Shown: positions 34,648-57,645, numbered from the stretch's first letter. The stretch: DNA of 64,000 nucleotides from Ulota crispa (GCA_963920765.1 OY987243.1:15934001-15998000); one strand, 5' to 3'. The notes: generated from the letters alone by a model not told the origin. Numbers and translations are program-made.

Positions 34648-34895
34648 TTATCCCTTGAGTGCCCAACATAAGTTTGCTCAAACTCAAACCCTTTGGAATT
34701 CATTTCAATCAAACTTTCACCTAAAAGATATCCACATAAATTGAGTGTATTGATTAGTACAAAACATATGCTTGGAGCTCCACAAAAAGGGACATGTCCT
34801 TACACCATACCATTAAAAAGATTATAATGGTCAAACCTTGAAATTTTTCAAAACCAAGAGATCATATTTTGGCCCCTTGTGTGCTCAGGGGTTAA
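34648..34895. mobile_element. piggyBac-type MITE, 248 bp, with paralogous empty site
   Basis: The left end is TTATCCCTTGAGTGCCCAAC and the right, reverse-complemented, is TTAACCCCTGAGCACACAAG. The left HSP70 flank reads straight through, joining GTTGTTG to AGTTTGGGTAATTTGC (minus strand near 4500), whereas here GTTTGTTG and GTTTGGGGAATTTGC lie on either side of the element. This is a direct insertion polymorphism between paralogues. Confidence 0.8.
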
Positions 34896-35430
34896 GTTTG
34901 GGGAATTTGCTTTTTACGTGTCCTTGCTTGTCCCCACATTTGTGGTAGGTTGTGGCTTTAATTTGCATTTTTAGTTCTTTAGTTAGAGTTTTTGTGCATG
35001 TTCAAATTTTCTTGGAGCTTCTAGTGCTTAGTAATGACAAATTGTTAGTAGTCAAATGGTGTGTTCCTGCCGTCAGTGTTATTGAATACGAGTGATATTA
35101 GGTTTCAGTAGCAGCACTGTTGCTTTCCAATGCCACCTCTAGAGGGTCTTTCATGCGGTATCTTTCTATGTATGGGTCATGACGTCCTTTTTGTAAATTT
35201 TGTTTGAGATTCTGGAAACGGTTTGTTGGATGGTTGGTATTTAAGGTTAGTCTACTTTTAGGCATTGCAAAAGGGATGCTTGCATTTATAAATTCCATAC
35301 TCCTGTTTTAGAGATATTTGTCCTATTTTGCCTAGCATTGGGTTGGAATGTCCGATGATCATGCTGGCAAAGTTTTGCTGGTTTATGCTCCATATTTCCG
35401 CCAGACCTTTGATAAGTTCTTTCTTATATT

Positions 35431-38400
35431 TGACGAAAGTGCACATATGGTGAATTGTAGAAATTGTTGTTCTATTGTTTGAATGGTTGCTCTAAATAGC
35501 TTTCAAGGAGATTTTTGAGCTGAACCATCTAGCGGTCAGCATATTCTACCGGTTTCACGACATGCACCAAGTATTGCACATGTTCGTATCATACTTTTAC
35601 ATTTTCTTGATATTTTGCTCGGGTTCATTTTGCCATTTCCACGCACTAAGTGCATGTTCTCTCCCCCCGATGTCTTACAAGAAGGCAATGATTAGGACCA
35701 TTTATGGTTCAGGTTTTTGTGTTTTGTTGCTCTTGGTGATAAATTTTAATGGAAGAGATTTCTAGCCAGGTCTTGGTGGACATCTTCACACACTTTGTGC
35801 TTGGCCACTGCAGTTGCTAGTGTTGCTTTTGCTGAAGCTACCATGGACTCAAGAATGATTGTATTACCGTAAGTGAGGACTAAATGTTTGAGACCTAAGT
35901 GAACCTCTGCACTGTCAGTGTTCACTGCTGTAATGTTACCTGTCAATGGGTCTTGTCTAGAGTTTTGTCTTATGACATGCTTGTGTTTCTGTTTACCTCC
36001 TTGGGAAAGATGTTGTTGTCTTAGCTACAAATTTATATTTTGAGATTTTTACTGTTTTATTATGTCTTCCATATACGATTTTCATTGCGTGAGATCATCC
36101 AACCAAATTCTTTTGCCACTCACCAATGCTGACTTTATGTACAGATGCCGCTCTCTTACACCTTGTTGACCCAAGTTGTGAGCTTCTGAGAATGTTGAAG
36201 TCCTTGAATGTAAAGTTGGACACTATAATTTACATTTTGAATTGCTAAATAATGGTATTGGTTACATACACAATAACTGGTGGATCTTTTTGACATGAAA
36301 GTTTTTTTATCTAGTAGTGGAAGTTCATGGATGGCGATGGCGACAACTGCTCCCCAACTCAACCCTTTTGTGGTGGATCTACTCACAGTTTTGCGTTGCA
36401 AGATTGTTGGTTGGTTCTAAAGTTGTCGAGACAATAATAGCATATAATCTTTGAGCTTGCTTGTAACTAGATTGTTCTTGGGTTTGTTTAGCAAGACTCT
36501 CTAATCAGCCATTTTTGGCGCACATATTGACAAATTTGGAAACTTTGTTCATGGTGGGGAAGCAACAATTCACATTAGTCATACATGGCAAGCATTTGGA
36601 CTACTATATTAACGGCATTTTTACAAGCATTTAGTACACCCTAGCAATATAATGTATACCAAATTCTAATTTACCTACACGACCGTTAAGCATTAATAAT
36701 GTTCTTTGTAACTATATTGTGATCCCTTATTAGTACTCAAGGTTTTTTTTTTTTTTTTTTTTTTTGACCAATGGTTGTGTAGCATTCTTTGAAAATGGTT
36801 AGCAACTTGCTGGCTCCATCCCTATTTTTGGTTGGAATTGAAGGTGGCCCCTTGGATTTTTGAGCATTGTGGCTATTAATAATGAAATTAAGGACAAGTT
36901 AGCACAATCAACTTTTTTGACAGTGCTTTTGGATCTGTCTCATCATAAAATGATAGTATCAATTCTCAATTTGATAAGAATTTTAAATCCCAATTTGATA
37001 AGAATTTTATGAAAGCCTAGGCTACAATACAATTTTCATTATTTCAACTTGGCATTTTTTGAAACTTTTTCCCCTCTTTTCTATAGTCTTGAAGCTCACC
37101 TTTTTTTCCCAAGGCAATTGGGAATTTAATTGCCCAAAAAAAACCCTTGTTGTTACTAGAGTTTGCTAAGTTGCAATTAAGTATGAGTTAAAAGTAGAAA
37201 CTCCCCAAAACCTCTAAGAGATTTTTGAGATTGCTCTTACCTTTGCATTTTGTTAAAGTTGTGATTTTTCCTACCACTATATGGACTTACAATGTGTATA
37301 GTATAAGGGTCAATTTAAAAATTGCACTAGATCTGCCCTTTGAGTGTAAATATCCCTCAAGTTGCAAGTTGGTGAAAATAACTTTACCAAGACAAGTTTT
37401 GAAGGTAATTTGGTAGTTGAAATGAAGGTCTTGCAATTCCACTACATGACCAAGATTGAAGATATTAGCTCTCTAGACTAATTTTTTTAGTGCAGTTTGA
37501 TAATTGAGAACATCCATCATCATTGTTTCAAAAAAGAGGACAACTAAAGTTGCTTGGTGTCCAATTTTGAAGGAAAAGCCACCACTTATCAATGCAGAAT
37601 TTTGAAGCTTATGTGGAAGAGGTTTTTGTTTAAGTGGATGAAGATAAGAATCCATATTGGCTAACCCTTCTAACGTACAAAACACCTATCTTCCAAGTGG
37701 AGTTCCAAGTCAAAATTTGAAACAAAAAATCTTAATTGTTACGATCACTCAATATACTAAAGAATGGTTTGTTCCCACTTGATGTAAAATATAGTAGTTA
37801 GTAGCACATCAACGCAATTTGCAATTATTTTGCATCAATATTTGTAACAAATGTTTTTCCTTTTACAAACTTGTACTAAGAAAGTTGTTATGCAAAAACA
37901 TTATACAACATTTGTCTCAATCTAATCATTCTTTTTGGACTTTCTTTTCATTTTGAATTATGCAAAACATTGGGAAGTCTTCCACTACCTAGACAAAACA
38001 TCAAGATACATATGCAAAACATTGAGACCTACGTTACATTTATTGTTAACAATACTCTTTTCCAAAGTAGTTTTGAACTTGGAGACTATGCATTGGAACA
38101 TCAAGTAATTTTAAATACTTGAACTCGGTGAGGTATACCACTTTGGGTGTCACAACCCAAAAATGGAGGTAAATATGATTTTGTACTTGAAATTGCTCAA
38201 AGTTTAAAGGGTTTTTTTAGATTTTTTTTGTTTTCCTATTAACTATATGCATCAAGTACATAGGATCATAATTAAAATTGTTGAAAAAAACATTGTAGGT
38301 TGTTAAATTTGTCCTTTTGTGGACAATTATTAAAATGTCAAAGTACTAGAAAGTACTAGAAAATTATGGAAAAGTACAAAAAATTTAGATTTGGAGAAAT

Positions 38401-40200
38401 CATGTTCTTCCACCCTTACTTCACAAAAGACATCCATGGCTCTTCTATCCAAATTTGAAATCAAATTTCTAAATACATCACAAATTTTTCAAATATCTAC
38501 AAAAATAATGTTGATTTTTTGTTGATTTTTTGGCAAGGGATAATTTTGTGAAAATTTATGTTTTCCTTAATTGTGTTTAAGATTCCAAATGATTGCAACT
38601 AGGTCTAGAATGACTAATAAACAAATTTCCAAAACAATGCTTTTCACAAAAGTTATTCAATATTTTAGTGTTTTGATGTGTTTTTATATGCTAAATATAG
38701 TAAAAATTGTGCCCAAAGTGTTACACCTCTAGTGTACTCTCACCCAACTTTACAATGTAAGCAATCATAATGTTAGGTTGAAACTATTTACATTTAATGC
38801 TAGTAAATATGATTATTCCTTAAAAATTTGAAACATCACATTGGATATCAACAAGAAGTCAAAGTTAAATAAGACATTGGTTTTGTTTTGATGTGACAAG
38901 TCCTTTAAGTCTATTTTTGTATCAAAAATACTTTTAAGAAGATGGTGTTCATAAATTTATTATTTGCATTTTTCTGGTGTAGTTCATAACATGTATAATC
39001 ATTTATATCTTATAATTGGTTGATTACACCTTAGGATGATTGTAAACACTCATCAAAATTTGGCTTTTTGCTTTACTAAGATCATATCCAAAAAGGGTCC
39101 ATGACATTTAGGGGTCAACTAGATAGTAGTTTTATGGAAAATAAGTAATTTTAAAACAAGTATGCTACTATAGAATTTTTTTCATTTTTTTCAGTTTTTT
39201 TTTTTTTTTTTCAAGAATAAAAATTCCCTTGGAAGTGATTTTCTTAAATTGCAAACTATGCTTTACCAAACAGCTACATGACCAAAAAAAATAAATGGCA
39301 TTATTTTGTTTTCAAGTCAAAGCACCTAATTGTGACTCATCTAATCATGACACAAAGTACAAATATAGGAACATCAAGTCATCCAAATAAAAAACAAAAA
39401 CAATAAGAAAATTCATATATCACAAAATTAGGTCATTGAATCTCAAAGAGTATTTTAGATGTACTTATATCAATTGTTACTGATATCTAGAGTGTACTCA
39501 TAGTTGGAAATGATCTACACCACTTTGTAGCATATGCTATCTCTTTTTAACTATAAGAGCAATCTCAATGATAAGACTATATATGAGAGTAGTAAAAGAA
39601 TTTAGGTGTTGGTTTAGTGGGCTCATGTGAATACGGTGTTGTATTCAAGGTGGAGGGACCCAAGAGTCCATTTGCCTTGTGAGGATCCTCCTAGCATAAG
39701 GGGGCTGACACAACAAGTTGGCACTAGAGGGCCAATACAAATAATTGACTTACTCCCTAATACAAGGATGAACATAACATTGTTAACTAGTGCTGGGGGG
39801 CTCCCTTTTGCTCCCCGCACAAGCAAGAGGCCCCCCCAACACCAGCCACTCACAATCCAGCATCACTTTGTGACCAACCAATCACTGTGATATTTTATAA
39901 TTGAAATCCCCCCAGGTATCCAGGGAGGAATATACCTCCACCAGGGGGGAAATAGATCTACTGGTTAACAATGTTATGAAGTTGTCCAAAGATGAGGTTG
40001 TCCAAAGGTGTGAGACTCCAAGGGTTTTCAAGAGACTCCTATTAACTACACGTTTTTGCTTCACTTGGCTTGCGCAATAACCAACTACAAAATATTGCTT
40101 CAAAACTCATTTTTGGCACTCACTCCAACTAGATGTAGTAATTACTATTTCTATTGGTCTTCTATAGATCTTTTTTTCTCGTCACCTCCACCTTACTGTT
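35431..40200. other. Long AT-rich intergenic region, no gene seen
   Basis: Contents seen are a 22-base poly-T near 36750, another near 39197, a single piggyBac-type end (CATTTAGGGGTCAA) stopping at 39118 without a partner, and a G/C-rich patch at 39640-39960 with runs of C and G. Open frames are short and of random character. Confidence 0.4.
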
Positions 40201-41183
40201 ATGGTGGGTCCTACAGCTGCTCTAAATAGAAGGGTGAAGAACACTTCAGTAGGTCACATTTATGATGCATCTGCAGCAATGTTATCACACTTTACCGCCA
40301 AATTCTGCTTCAGTATAGTCCAGATCCATCCAAAACAACAGAGGAAAGAAAGAAAGCAACCGAGGGAAAGCAATCAAAAGCAGGAGTTCAAATAAATATC
40401 AACAATTAGAGCTCCGCACATACTTGCAACGAAACCTGCAAGAGTCCAACAAAAACCAATGCCCAGATAGCGCAATCAACTTCGCGATCAAACTCCAATG
40501 GAACAAAACGCTTGAACATTACTAGTTCCAACAGTAAAGATCAACAAATGCACAGCTTTGCAGTAGCGATGGCAAAGGGAAGGATTGTAAAAGCCACGAT
40601 ATCACTATCAAAAACAAGGAAAGGGGAGAAGTGCCAATGCCTTGTCAGCACAAGACAACTACGAATAATCATGAAGCACGAAGCCTGCTACTAGCATGCA
40701 CAATCACAGGTCCAAACTGCATAGTTCATGGTGTCTGTGCAGTCACAGGGCCACCACCCTGACAACCCTACAACAGCAAGGGTCAATTGATAGATATTCC
40801 AAGTATCCAAACTCAAGACAACCTTCTTGAACTGGCCCACTAAATACAAGCTCACAAAAAGCACACTTTTTCAATCGGGTTGCCCAGATCCCCAAATCGA
40901 GTTACCGTATATAAGTTACATAAGATCCTGGAGATTGAGCGACCACCTCCTATTCCTTTGTTTGAATGAGCTAAAATCTAGCCAGGTCGCCAAAGCAGCA
41001 GCCAAGATGGTCAGTCTTCAGCAATGTCTTCTCTTGGTGCCTGCAATCCACAAAGATGCAATCCGCTCTTGCCAACTAGGCGTCTGCTGCATGTTGTGTC
41101 TAATAATTACACTTTTCTCGAAAAAAACATTCTCCTCCCTTTCCAGGTGGTTGCACAAAATTAAATGGCTCAAATCACCTTGT
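40201..41183. other. Downstream region of INO80
   Basis: Less AT-rich than the DNA to its left, and directly after the INO80 stop codon on the minus strand, so it probably includes the 3' untranslated region. Short plus-strand frames (40201-40395, 40827-41264) show no domain. Confidence 0.35.
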
Positions 41184-51140
<9,957 letters not shown>

Positions 51141-52280
51141 TATGCCAAAACTAATCCCTTACACTCCAGAAAGCCTTCTCATCCCCTCGCAAATGCCGCA
51201 CCCTTCTCTCAATCCCACGAACGAGTATTCAATCCCCGCAACACGGTCAATTCGAACCAGAACATTGTCATCCTGTGCGAAACCCTAGTTTCCAGCAATG
51301 GAATTCCACAGCAACGCTCCGTTAATGTCGTCCCCCGAGAAATCTCTTCGCCTGCCGATACTCAGGGCAATTTCGACCAATGCATTGAAAACGAACCGAG
51401 AACAATCATAACTCCGTAACCAAAGAGGTCACACCGCCTCGACTACATGAGGAAGACCGAGCGGGCCAAACTAGGGTTCGGGCCTTCGTGCAGGGGTTAG
51501 CGGACGGCACGAGGGGGGAGGAACAGGCCGCAACTGAGTAGTAAAACATAGGTTGCGCCTCGTTATGAGGTGTATTGCTTTAGGACTGAGAGATGGCAGG
51601 TTACAAGGCGACGGGGGAGGAATAGTCGCCTGGTAATAAGCTTAGAGCTTGAAGCTGTTCCGGCAAAGCAGCGGCTATGGCTGCTGTTGCAGCTGTTCTC
51701 GGCGGGTAGGAGGGCGGGGCTGCTGGAGCCTGGGGGATAGGAAAGCGGCGGTGCCGTTGAGGTGAGGTATCCATGGCAGCGTTGGGGCAGGGCCACGGCC
51801 ATGGCGGTGGAGGTGCAGGGCAGGCAGGGCATGGCCGCCATGGCCAGGCTGCTGCAGCTGGCCACCCGAGCATAGCATGCCCCCGGCGTCGTGCCCTGTT
51901 CCGAGGGAGCTGCTGCTGCTGCAGTTCCATGGCTGAGTCGTTGGTTGGGATCATTTCCCTTCAATTGGCTCTCTCTCTCTCGTCTCTCATCTCCCTTTCG
52001 CCAGTCCTGAGCTTCCCCGTTTGCTTTGCTTTGCTTTCTCCTATTTGCATTTCGTTCCTTTCCTTCCTGCTCTTCCTCTCCAGTCTCCCCCCTCTCGCAC
52101 CCGCTTCTCATTGCCGGGTCCCGCCTCCGACAGGTCCCACTCTCGCCTCCGCTCTGCCTACCTGGCACCCGATCCCTCCTACGTGGCAAGCCACATAGAC
52201 GTCCAGGGTGTCTCTGTGCTACCATAGCGGTAGGGCAAGGGCAGGGTTCGGGACTTCGGGGCACAATCCGGGGAGTTTTT
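51141..52280. other. INO80 upstream region with GC-rich island
   Basis: 51141-51540 should hold the INO80 promoter and leader. 51540-52280 is GC-rich with CAGCAG/GCTGCTG and CTCTCT runs and long open frames on both strands (51563-52408 minus, 51773-52198 plus). These are low-complexity and show no domain. It may be promoter/leader DNA shared with a non-coding transcript, or part of an unrecognised repeat. Confidence 0.4.
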
Positions 52281-52432
52281 CTCTTGGGCCGGTTGTGTAG
52301 AGTATAGTCTTGGGCCAACCGATTGTGTAGAGTATAGTCTTGGGCCAACCGATTGTGTAGAGTATATTCTTGGGCTAACCGGTTGTGTAGAGTATATTCT
52401 TGGGCCAATCAGTTGTGTAGAGTATATTCCTA
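52281..52432. repeat. 30-bp minisatellite, about five units
   Basis: The unit GRTTGTGTAGAGTATAGTCT plus TGGGCCAACC repeats in exact 30-bp register from 52291, with a partial unit on each side. Later units drift (ATATTC for ATAGTC). The 30-bp period keeps the reverse frame open with a ten-residue repeat (YTLHNRLAQD), which explains the start of the long minus-strand frame there. Confidence 0.9.
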
Positions 52433-52797
52433 ACTAAGTTTTTTTCTTAATTTTTTGAATTCAATGTGGGTAATCCTCAAAATCAATCGGCTAGTTCGTA
52501 ACTAAACTTTGGCACTCCCCGCACACTTAAGGAGAACTGGCAGTTAGTGTATTGTTAGCTAGTTGATATAGCATAAAAATTCAATTGAAACTTGAAACAG
52601 TCAAATAAAAAACCGGTCATTTTTCTCCAATTTTTAAAACTATACTATTTTACAATGTAACTATAGAACTTTTATGAGAAGTAACCAATGCATGCTAGTG
52701 AAAATCCGGTTGAAATTGGGAAACGCCAGATTTTAGTTGGTGAAGCTAAAATTTCTCCCTAAACATTAGAGAGAGGGCCTCATGCAAGGACTCACGT
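52433..52797. other. AT-rich gap with a repeat-like motif
   Basis: Reverse-complemented, AGCTAACAATACACTAACTG near 52530 resembles AGCTAACAATCAACTAGCAG near 33472, and both are followed by a GCGGG/CCCGC-type stretch. This points to an unidentified dispersed repeat. No gene was seen. Confidence 0.35.
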
Positions 52798-53031
52798 TTA
52801 ACCCTTAAATGTTTGAGCGTGTTGCTATGGCTAGTACAATACAAGATTTTTTTCTTGTATTTGGAATGTATTCACACTTTCACTATACTTGAGATCAACA
52901 AAGAAGTTGGAATATAGATTAACATGGTTCTAGTGAGCTATTTGAGATTCCAAAATAAAACTTCTTGATGGTAGCAAATGCTAATTTAATGACAATGTAT
53001 CTATTATGCCCTGGGGATGTCTAGGGGTTAA
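52798..53031. mobile_element. piggyBac-type MITE, 234 bp
   Basis: TTAA at both ends. The left end is TTAACCCTTAAATGTTTGAG and the right, reverse-complemented, is TTAACCCCTAGACATCCCC. The terminal repeats are partly eroded. Confidence 0.6.
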
Positions 53032-53763
53032 GCCATTGGGAATAAGGGGGGAGCTAAATAATAGTGACACAAAAGTGAAATTGCTTATGCTTTAGGCCCT
53101 TAGCTTATGTAAATATTGCTTTAACAAAACACTACCATGTGTCTTTTTGCTAACAAAGGTGATGTGAAGTGTGGACAACATGACCCCACTCCACAATTTT
53201 TGTTGTTATGTTACGCTGTGTGACACCACTTAGCCATTTTCATTGGGGGAATGCTATATCATGAGCAGGATATTTGAGCCGTGAGCCATGAGCTCAGATT
53301 TTTTGTCAAAATACTCAACTTCACCTATAACCATGTACATATGGCCCTATAGTTCTGTATTTTAAACTTTTATCTTTTGAAAAAATTGCCCTTTTTTTAG
53401 TTTTCCCATTGATTTTGAGCTCCTAATTGGTTCTTGCTTGCCAAATCTTAACGCACCGCTCATAGGCCCACCGATTTACACTCATGAAATAGCGTCGTTT
53501 AGATAAGGGGTTTCAGAGTTAGGATTAATAAAACCATGTATCATTCAAATTTTATAAAAAAAACTACTCCTTGTTAGGTGATACAATAGCTTGATAATAC
53601 TCGTTTTTTTTATTCATTTTTACTCACTCGAGGGAAAATATTTGACAAAACTTGCAAGCTTGTAACAACAAGTAAGAGCATTAAGGGCAAAGAGTTCTAA
53701 TATGCGTGATTACAATGGCACGTTGTTGCTCAAGGTTCAAAAATTTAACTTTGCTGTGCAAAT
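53032..53763. other. AT-rich gap, no gene seen
   Basis: No domain, RNA gene or paired repeat recognised. Confidence 0.4.
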
Positions 53764-54718
53764 TTAACCCCTAAAGGATCAAGAGGTTGTTCGACAGTCA
53801 CTTGAGAACTTGGGTAGGGTCATATGGAGTTAATTTTTACTTGATTTTTTCAAAATTGTTACACAAGGTGTAGATAGGTATCCCTTAAGTGGAAATGTAA
53901 ATTTATCCCCCAATCAGATGCCTGGTTCAATAATTATGTTGCCCAAAAGAATTTGGACAACTTGGGCAATTTGGGCATCTTTAGAGAATCTTATGATAAA
54001 CTGTCATCAACTTCTGAAATTTGGCAAGTATATTACTAAAAAAATATGGTGTACAATTGCCAAAAAAAATTTTGGGCTCTTACATCACATTTTGAAGGGA
54101 GTCAAACTTTGTTAACTATGTTTGGGTAGTTTCAAGAAAAAAAATCCTCTAACTTTAGGCCCTATTATCTTTCAATTTATAAATCCAAGGCTCTTGAAAC
54201 CTTTTTTCATATGTTTCAAATGTTTGTCTCTAATTTTTCACCGTCTAGATTTCAAATAAAAAACTTCCTCATTGCACAAGAAATCATGAAAGAAAGTCTA
54301 ATGTATTGCCAATTTGCTTAGCCTCTTTGCATTGGAAGATGATTTAGAACAAGCTAGATTGTATTTTTGCATCTGAAAACTTACTTGAATGAACCTAACA
54401 TCATATACTTGTGAATACTCAAAAAGCTCAAATTTGTGTAGAGCAAAAAATTTACTCTAGGAAGGGTCAAAGTTTGATGACCTTATTTTGCAAGAATGAA
54501 AAAAGTAGTTTTTCTCACTTCACGTAGTTAGTTAGGCTAAATTTTTTTGCACATATAATCTTATCTGTTTTGCACATATTATTTTATCTGTTTTGCATAC
54601 TTTTATACGGTTGAAATTGAAAAAAAAGGTTTTTTATTTCAATTTTGGGCAATGCACTAAAAGTTGGCAATTTTTGAGATATTTTCTCAAAAAACACCCT
54701 TGGTCCTTTAAGGGTCAA
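53764..54718. mobile_element. piggyBac-type MITE, 955 bp
   Basis: The left end is TTAACCCCTAAAGGATCAAG and the right, reverse-complemented, is TTGACCCTTAAAGGACCAAG. It shares its ends with the 228-bp element at 677. No transposase domain inside. Confidence 0.65.
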
Positions 54719-55434
54719 CATCCACGACAAAGTTTTTATTATCATGATAAAAGATGTGCAAAATCATGCAATTTTTTGGGGATAAAATTTCCTAACATTG
54801 AATCCCGTTAGGGAATTTCAAAACTTGGTGGATTTCTTAGAAAAATATGTTTTTTTCTCCAACTCTTTTCGCCAGAGAATAATCATCCTTTTCTTGTGGT
54901 GGTTTCAAATTTAATTATTATCTTTCTCCTTAATGTCTAGCGCAAGAGAGCGCATGCTCACATTTTTTTGCATCTTGCTAGATGCAAAAAATAACTTTCT
55001 AATTCTTTCATGGGAAAATACAATTTTATTTAATAAAAACCCCACTTTACCTTGCAAAAAAGCCTCAGAAAATTTATATTTTTCTTAAGATTTGAAACCT
55101 TACAACAGGAGGTTTCAAACTTTGAAGAAATCCATTTTTTTGTAGGCATTTTTGCAAACGAAAACTAGCTTTTTTCACTCAAACTTTGGTTTTTACATGA
55201 GAAATCCAAAAGATACTTTACACATGGTCACGTGCAAAACTACATGAGGATTTGACAAGAAAAGACAAGAGACAACTAGCTCAAATTAGGTATTCTACTT
55301 TTGAAATATTTTGAGAAATCAGGAGTCTTTTCTTGCATAGAAAGGAATGAAATTGTATTTGCAAAAGACAAATATCACTTAGAAAACAACACGACTTTGA
55401 ATCCCCCTAATAGTTCAAATTTGAAAGTCTATTA
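54719..55434. other. AT-rich gap, no gene seen
   Basis: No domain, RNA gene or paired repeat recognised. Confidence 0.4.
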
Positions 55435-56762
55435 TACTACCTTTGTCCTAATATAAAGCTCCAAATTAGGCATAGTTGTTGTCCTGCTAAAAGGCTCCCT
55501 TTTGCTAACTTCAATTGTTGAAAAAGCATTTGTCATGTTCAATGATCTCGTGGGGGCAAGTTAAGCAATTAAAGAGCATTCCTCTCTTAACAAACTTGGC
55601 CTTGGTCATATGAGGTACTATTGTTGCAACTAATCTTTAAATCATCAGTAATGAGGAGCTAGCAACATGTACAAATATGGTATTTTTTGCATGGAATTTG
55701 GGTGCCCAAATGGCAACATCAAAGTTGGAGATTTTGCGCACATTTGGTAGATGATATATTGATTCTAGAAAGCATGTGTCATTAGCATAAAGACTAAAAT
55801 AATGAGGAGTCGGCAGCCTTCACAAACTATGCACAAATGGGTGATTGCAAGAATGACTTGTATTGCTTTTTGTCCCCTTGCTGCACGGCGGGTGGTTTTA
55901 GGGGTGTATCTTTTGCTTACTAACTTCTTTTCACATGAGAATTTAGAGGAAGGTTCACATTGAAGTTACAAACCTATTGTAATTTTTTGGATTTTTTCAA
56001 AATCACTCACTAATTTTAAACGGTTTATGATAATATATCTACCTTGGCTGTTTTGTGGGTTTTTAGTACTGCATTGAGCCAAAAAAAAGGAATTTGATGC
56101 CACAAATTTGGGAAGTTGTTCATTATGCATCATTACATGTATTTGCTGAGGGGTTTTAAAAAAATGTAAATTATATGCCCTCCACTTTCCCTCAAAGTGG
56201 GCATCCATTGGACAAGCATTAGGGTTTGGAAACAAACATTCTTGAAAAAGTACTTGCATTAGTTGATGCCCTTCACAATGGACCAAATTACTTTTTTTTG
56301 TTTTAATTTTTTGAATTTTTTTACTATTTTCTAAAAGTAAAAAAGGAAATTGTCTTTTTGTTGGTGATTTTTGCCCCTCTATTTTTGTGCATAACTTTTA
56401 GAATAAAATTTTCCTAGGTCTGAATTTTCACAAGTATGCTATTCTAAGTGCTTTACATTGTCTATATTTTATTTTACTTTTTTAAAATTTATTTCAAAAG
56501 CTCATAGTACTTTAGAGTACTACATAGTACTAAGGGTGTTTGACACAAAACTGGCAGGTCATTCTTGCAACTACCCAAATATGGTACTTTTTGCATGGAA
56601 TTCGGGTGTTTAAACGGCAACATAAAAACTTGAAATTTTGCAGATATTTGGTAGGTGGTATATTGATTCTAGAATGCATTTGTCACTAGCATAATGACTA
56701 ATAATATAGTTAATCCCACATGGACAAGTTTTTTGGAGCTTTATAATGGGACAAAGGTAGTA
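55435..56762. mobile_element. Stowaway/mariner-like element, 1,328 bp
   Basis: TA flanks both ends. The left end is TACTACCTTTGTCCTAATAT followed by AAAGCTCC and the right, reverse-complemented, is TACTACCTTTGTCCCATTAT followed by AAAGCTCC. These ends resemble the plant Stowaway type (CTACCT/CTCCCT, TA target). Two direct repeats of about 135 bp lie inside at 55671-55805 and 56573-56708 (TTTTTTGCATGGAATTTGGG, ATATTGATTCTAGAA), the second next to the right end. No transposase is visible. Confidence 0.75.
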
Positions 56763-57246
56763 ATTTGGAAGTTTGTTTGAGTTTATGCTTAGAATTTGAA
56801 CTTTTTAAACTTTTGAGTTATTTCTTTGCAGATTATAGAAGTGTTTGTTTGTTGACATTTTCTTTAGGCTTTTTGAAGTTGCATTTTCTTTAATTTAAGA
56901 AAAATGAAAAACTAAAATTTTGGATATTTTACAAATTGACTTTCCTGCATAATGTTGTTTTATGTCAATGGAAATTTGTTGCAAGGCATAATAGGAATTA
57001 AAGATTGTTCCTACATGGATATCATGGAAAATCTTAAAATGGATTTTATATCTTACACTAATGATTCTACATTTCGTATATTCATATGTTGTTCCACTTC
57101 TCTTTATGCATAAGACTTTCTAAGTGTTGATAAATTATGTTGTTTATTTAACTCTTGATTTTTTTTTTTATGTTTTGATTTAAGATATGAGTTTATAATT
57201 GTGATGTTGGCCTGATTATACCATCCCATTCATTCTAAAGTATATA
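56763..57246. other. AT-rich gap, no gene seen
   Basis: No domain, RNA gene or paired repeat recognised. Confidence 0.4.
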
Positions 57247-57645
57247 TAAGGTAGCAGCATCCATAAGCATTGCGTCCCCATGCTCGTCACCTGACAATGG
57301 TAGGGCTAATCAATAAAAAGACAAATGGTTGTGAGTGACTAAGTGATGGTTATGGGTGATGAAGTGATGGTTGTGGGTGATTAGCATGAGGTTTTGAGTA
57401 CCCATCTCACTATTTAAGAACCAACAAGCCTTGTGATTAGCATCTTTTACACATAATTCCTACAATTTCAGTGACTTTGGACTTTGAAAAATCTTTGTGA
57501 ACAAATGCTTGCAGTTGGAACCTTGAAATTGATGCCAATATTTTTGGTTTCCATTTCCTAACTTACAGTATGTTTTTCAAAGTTAGACAATTGTTTTACC
57601 TACTCCAAAACCCTTATTTCCACGCTTATGGGTGCACCTACCTTA
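57247..57645. mobile_element. TA-flanked MITE, AGGTAG family, 399 bp
   Basis: The left end is AGGTAGCAGCATCCATAAGC and the right, reverse-complemented, is AGGTAGGTGCACCCATAAGC. The body aligns with 2917-3364. Confidence 0.7.

Larger units (their letters stand above)
32073..35430. repeat. Diverged right flank of the HSP70 inverted duplication
   Basis: Homologous in blocks, in inverse order and orientation, to 3990-5631. It is about 1.7 kb longer than the left flank. The difference is approximately the sum of elements seen only here: 32636-33177, 33511-33838, 33941-34171, 34347-34426 and 34648-34895, plus adjacent repeat DNA around 32460-33510. No open frame is conserved between the two flanks. 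Confidence 0.75.

Noticed and set aside
39540-40235. Possible transposon with AAGAGCAATCTC-type end and a GC-rich core
   Set aside because: The opposite end does not pair convincingly and no target duplication was found.
51563-52408. 281-aa minus-strand open frame upstream of INO80
   Set aside because: It begins in a 30-bp minisatellite and continues through low-complexity GC-rich DNA; the opposite strand is equally open and no domain is visible.
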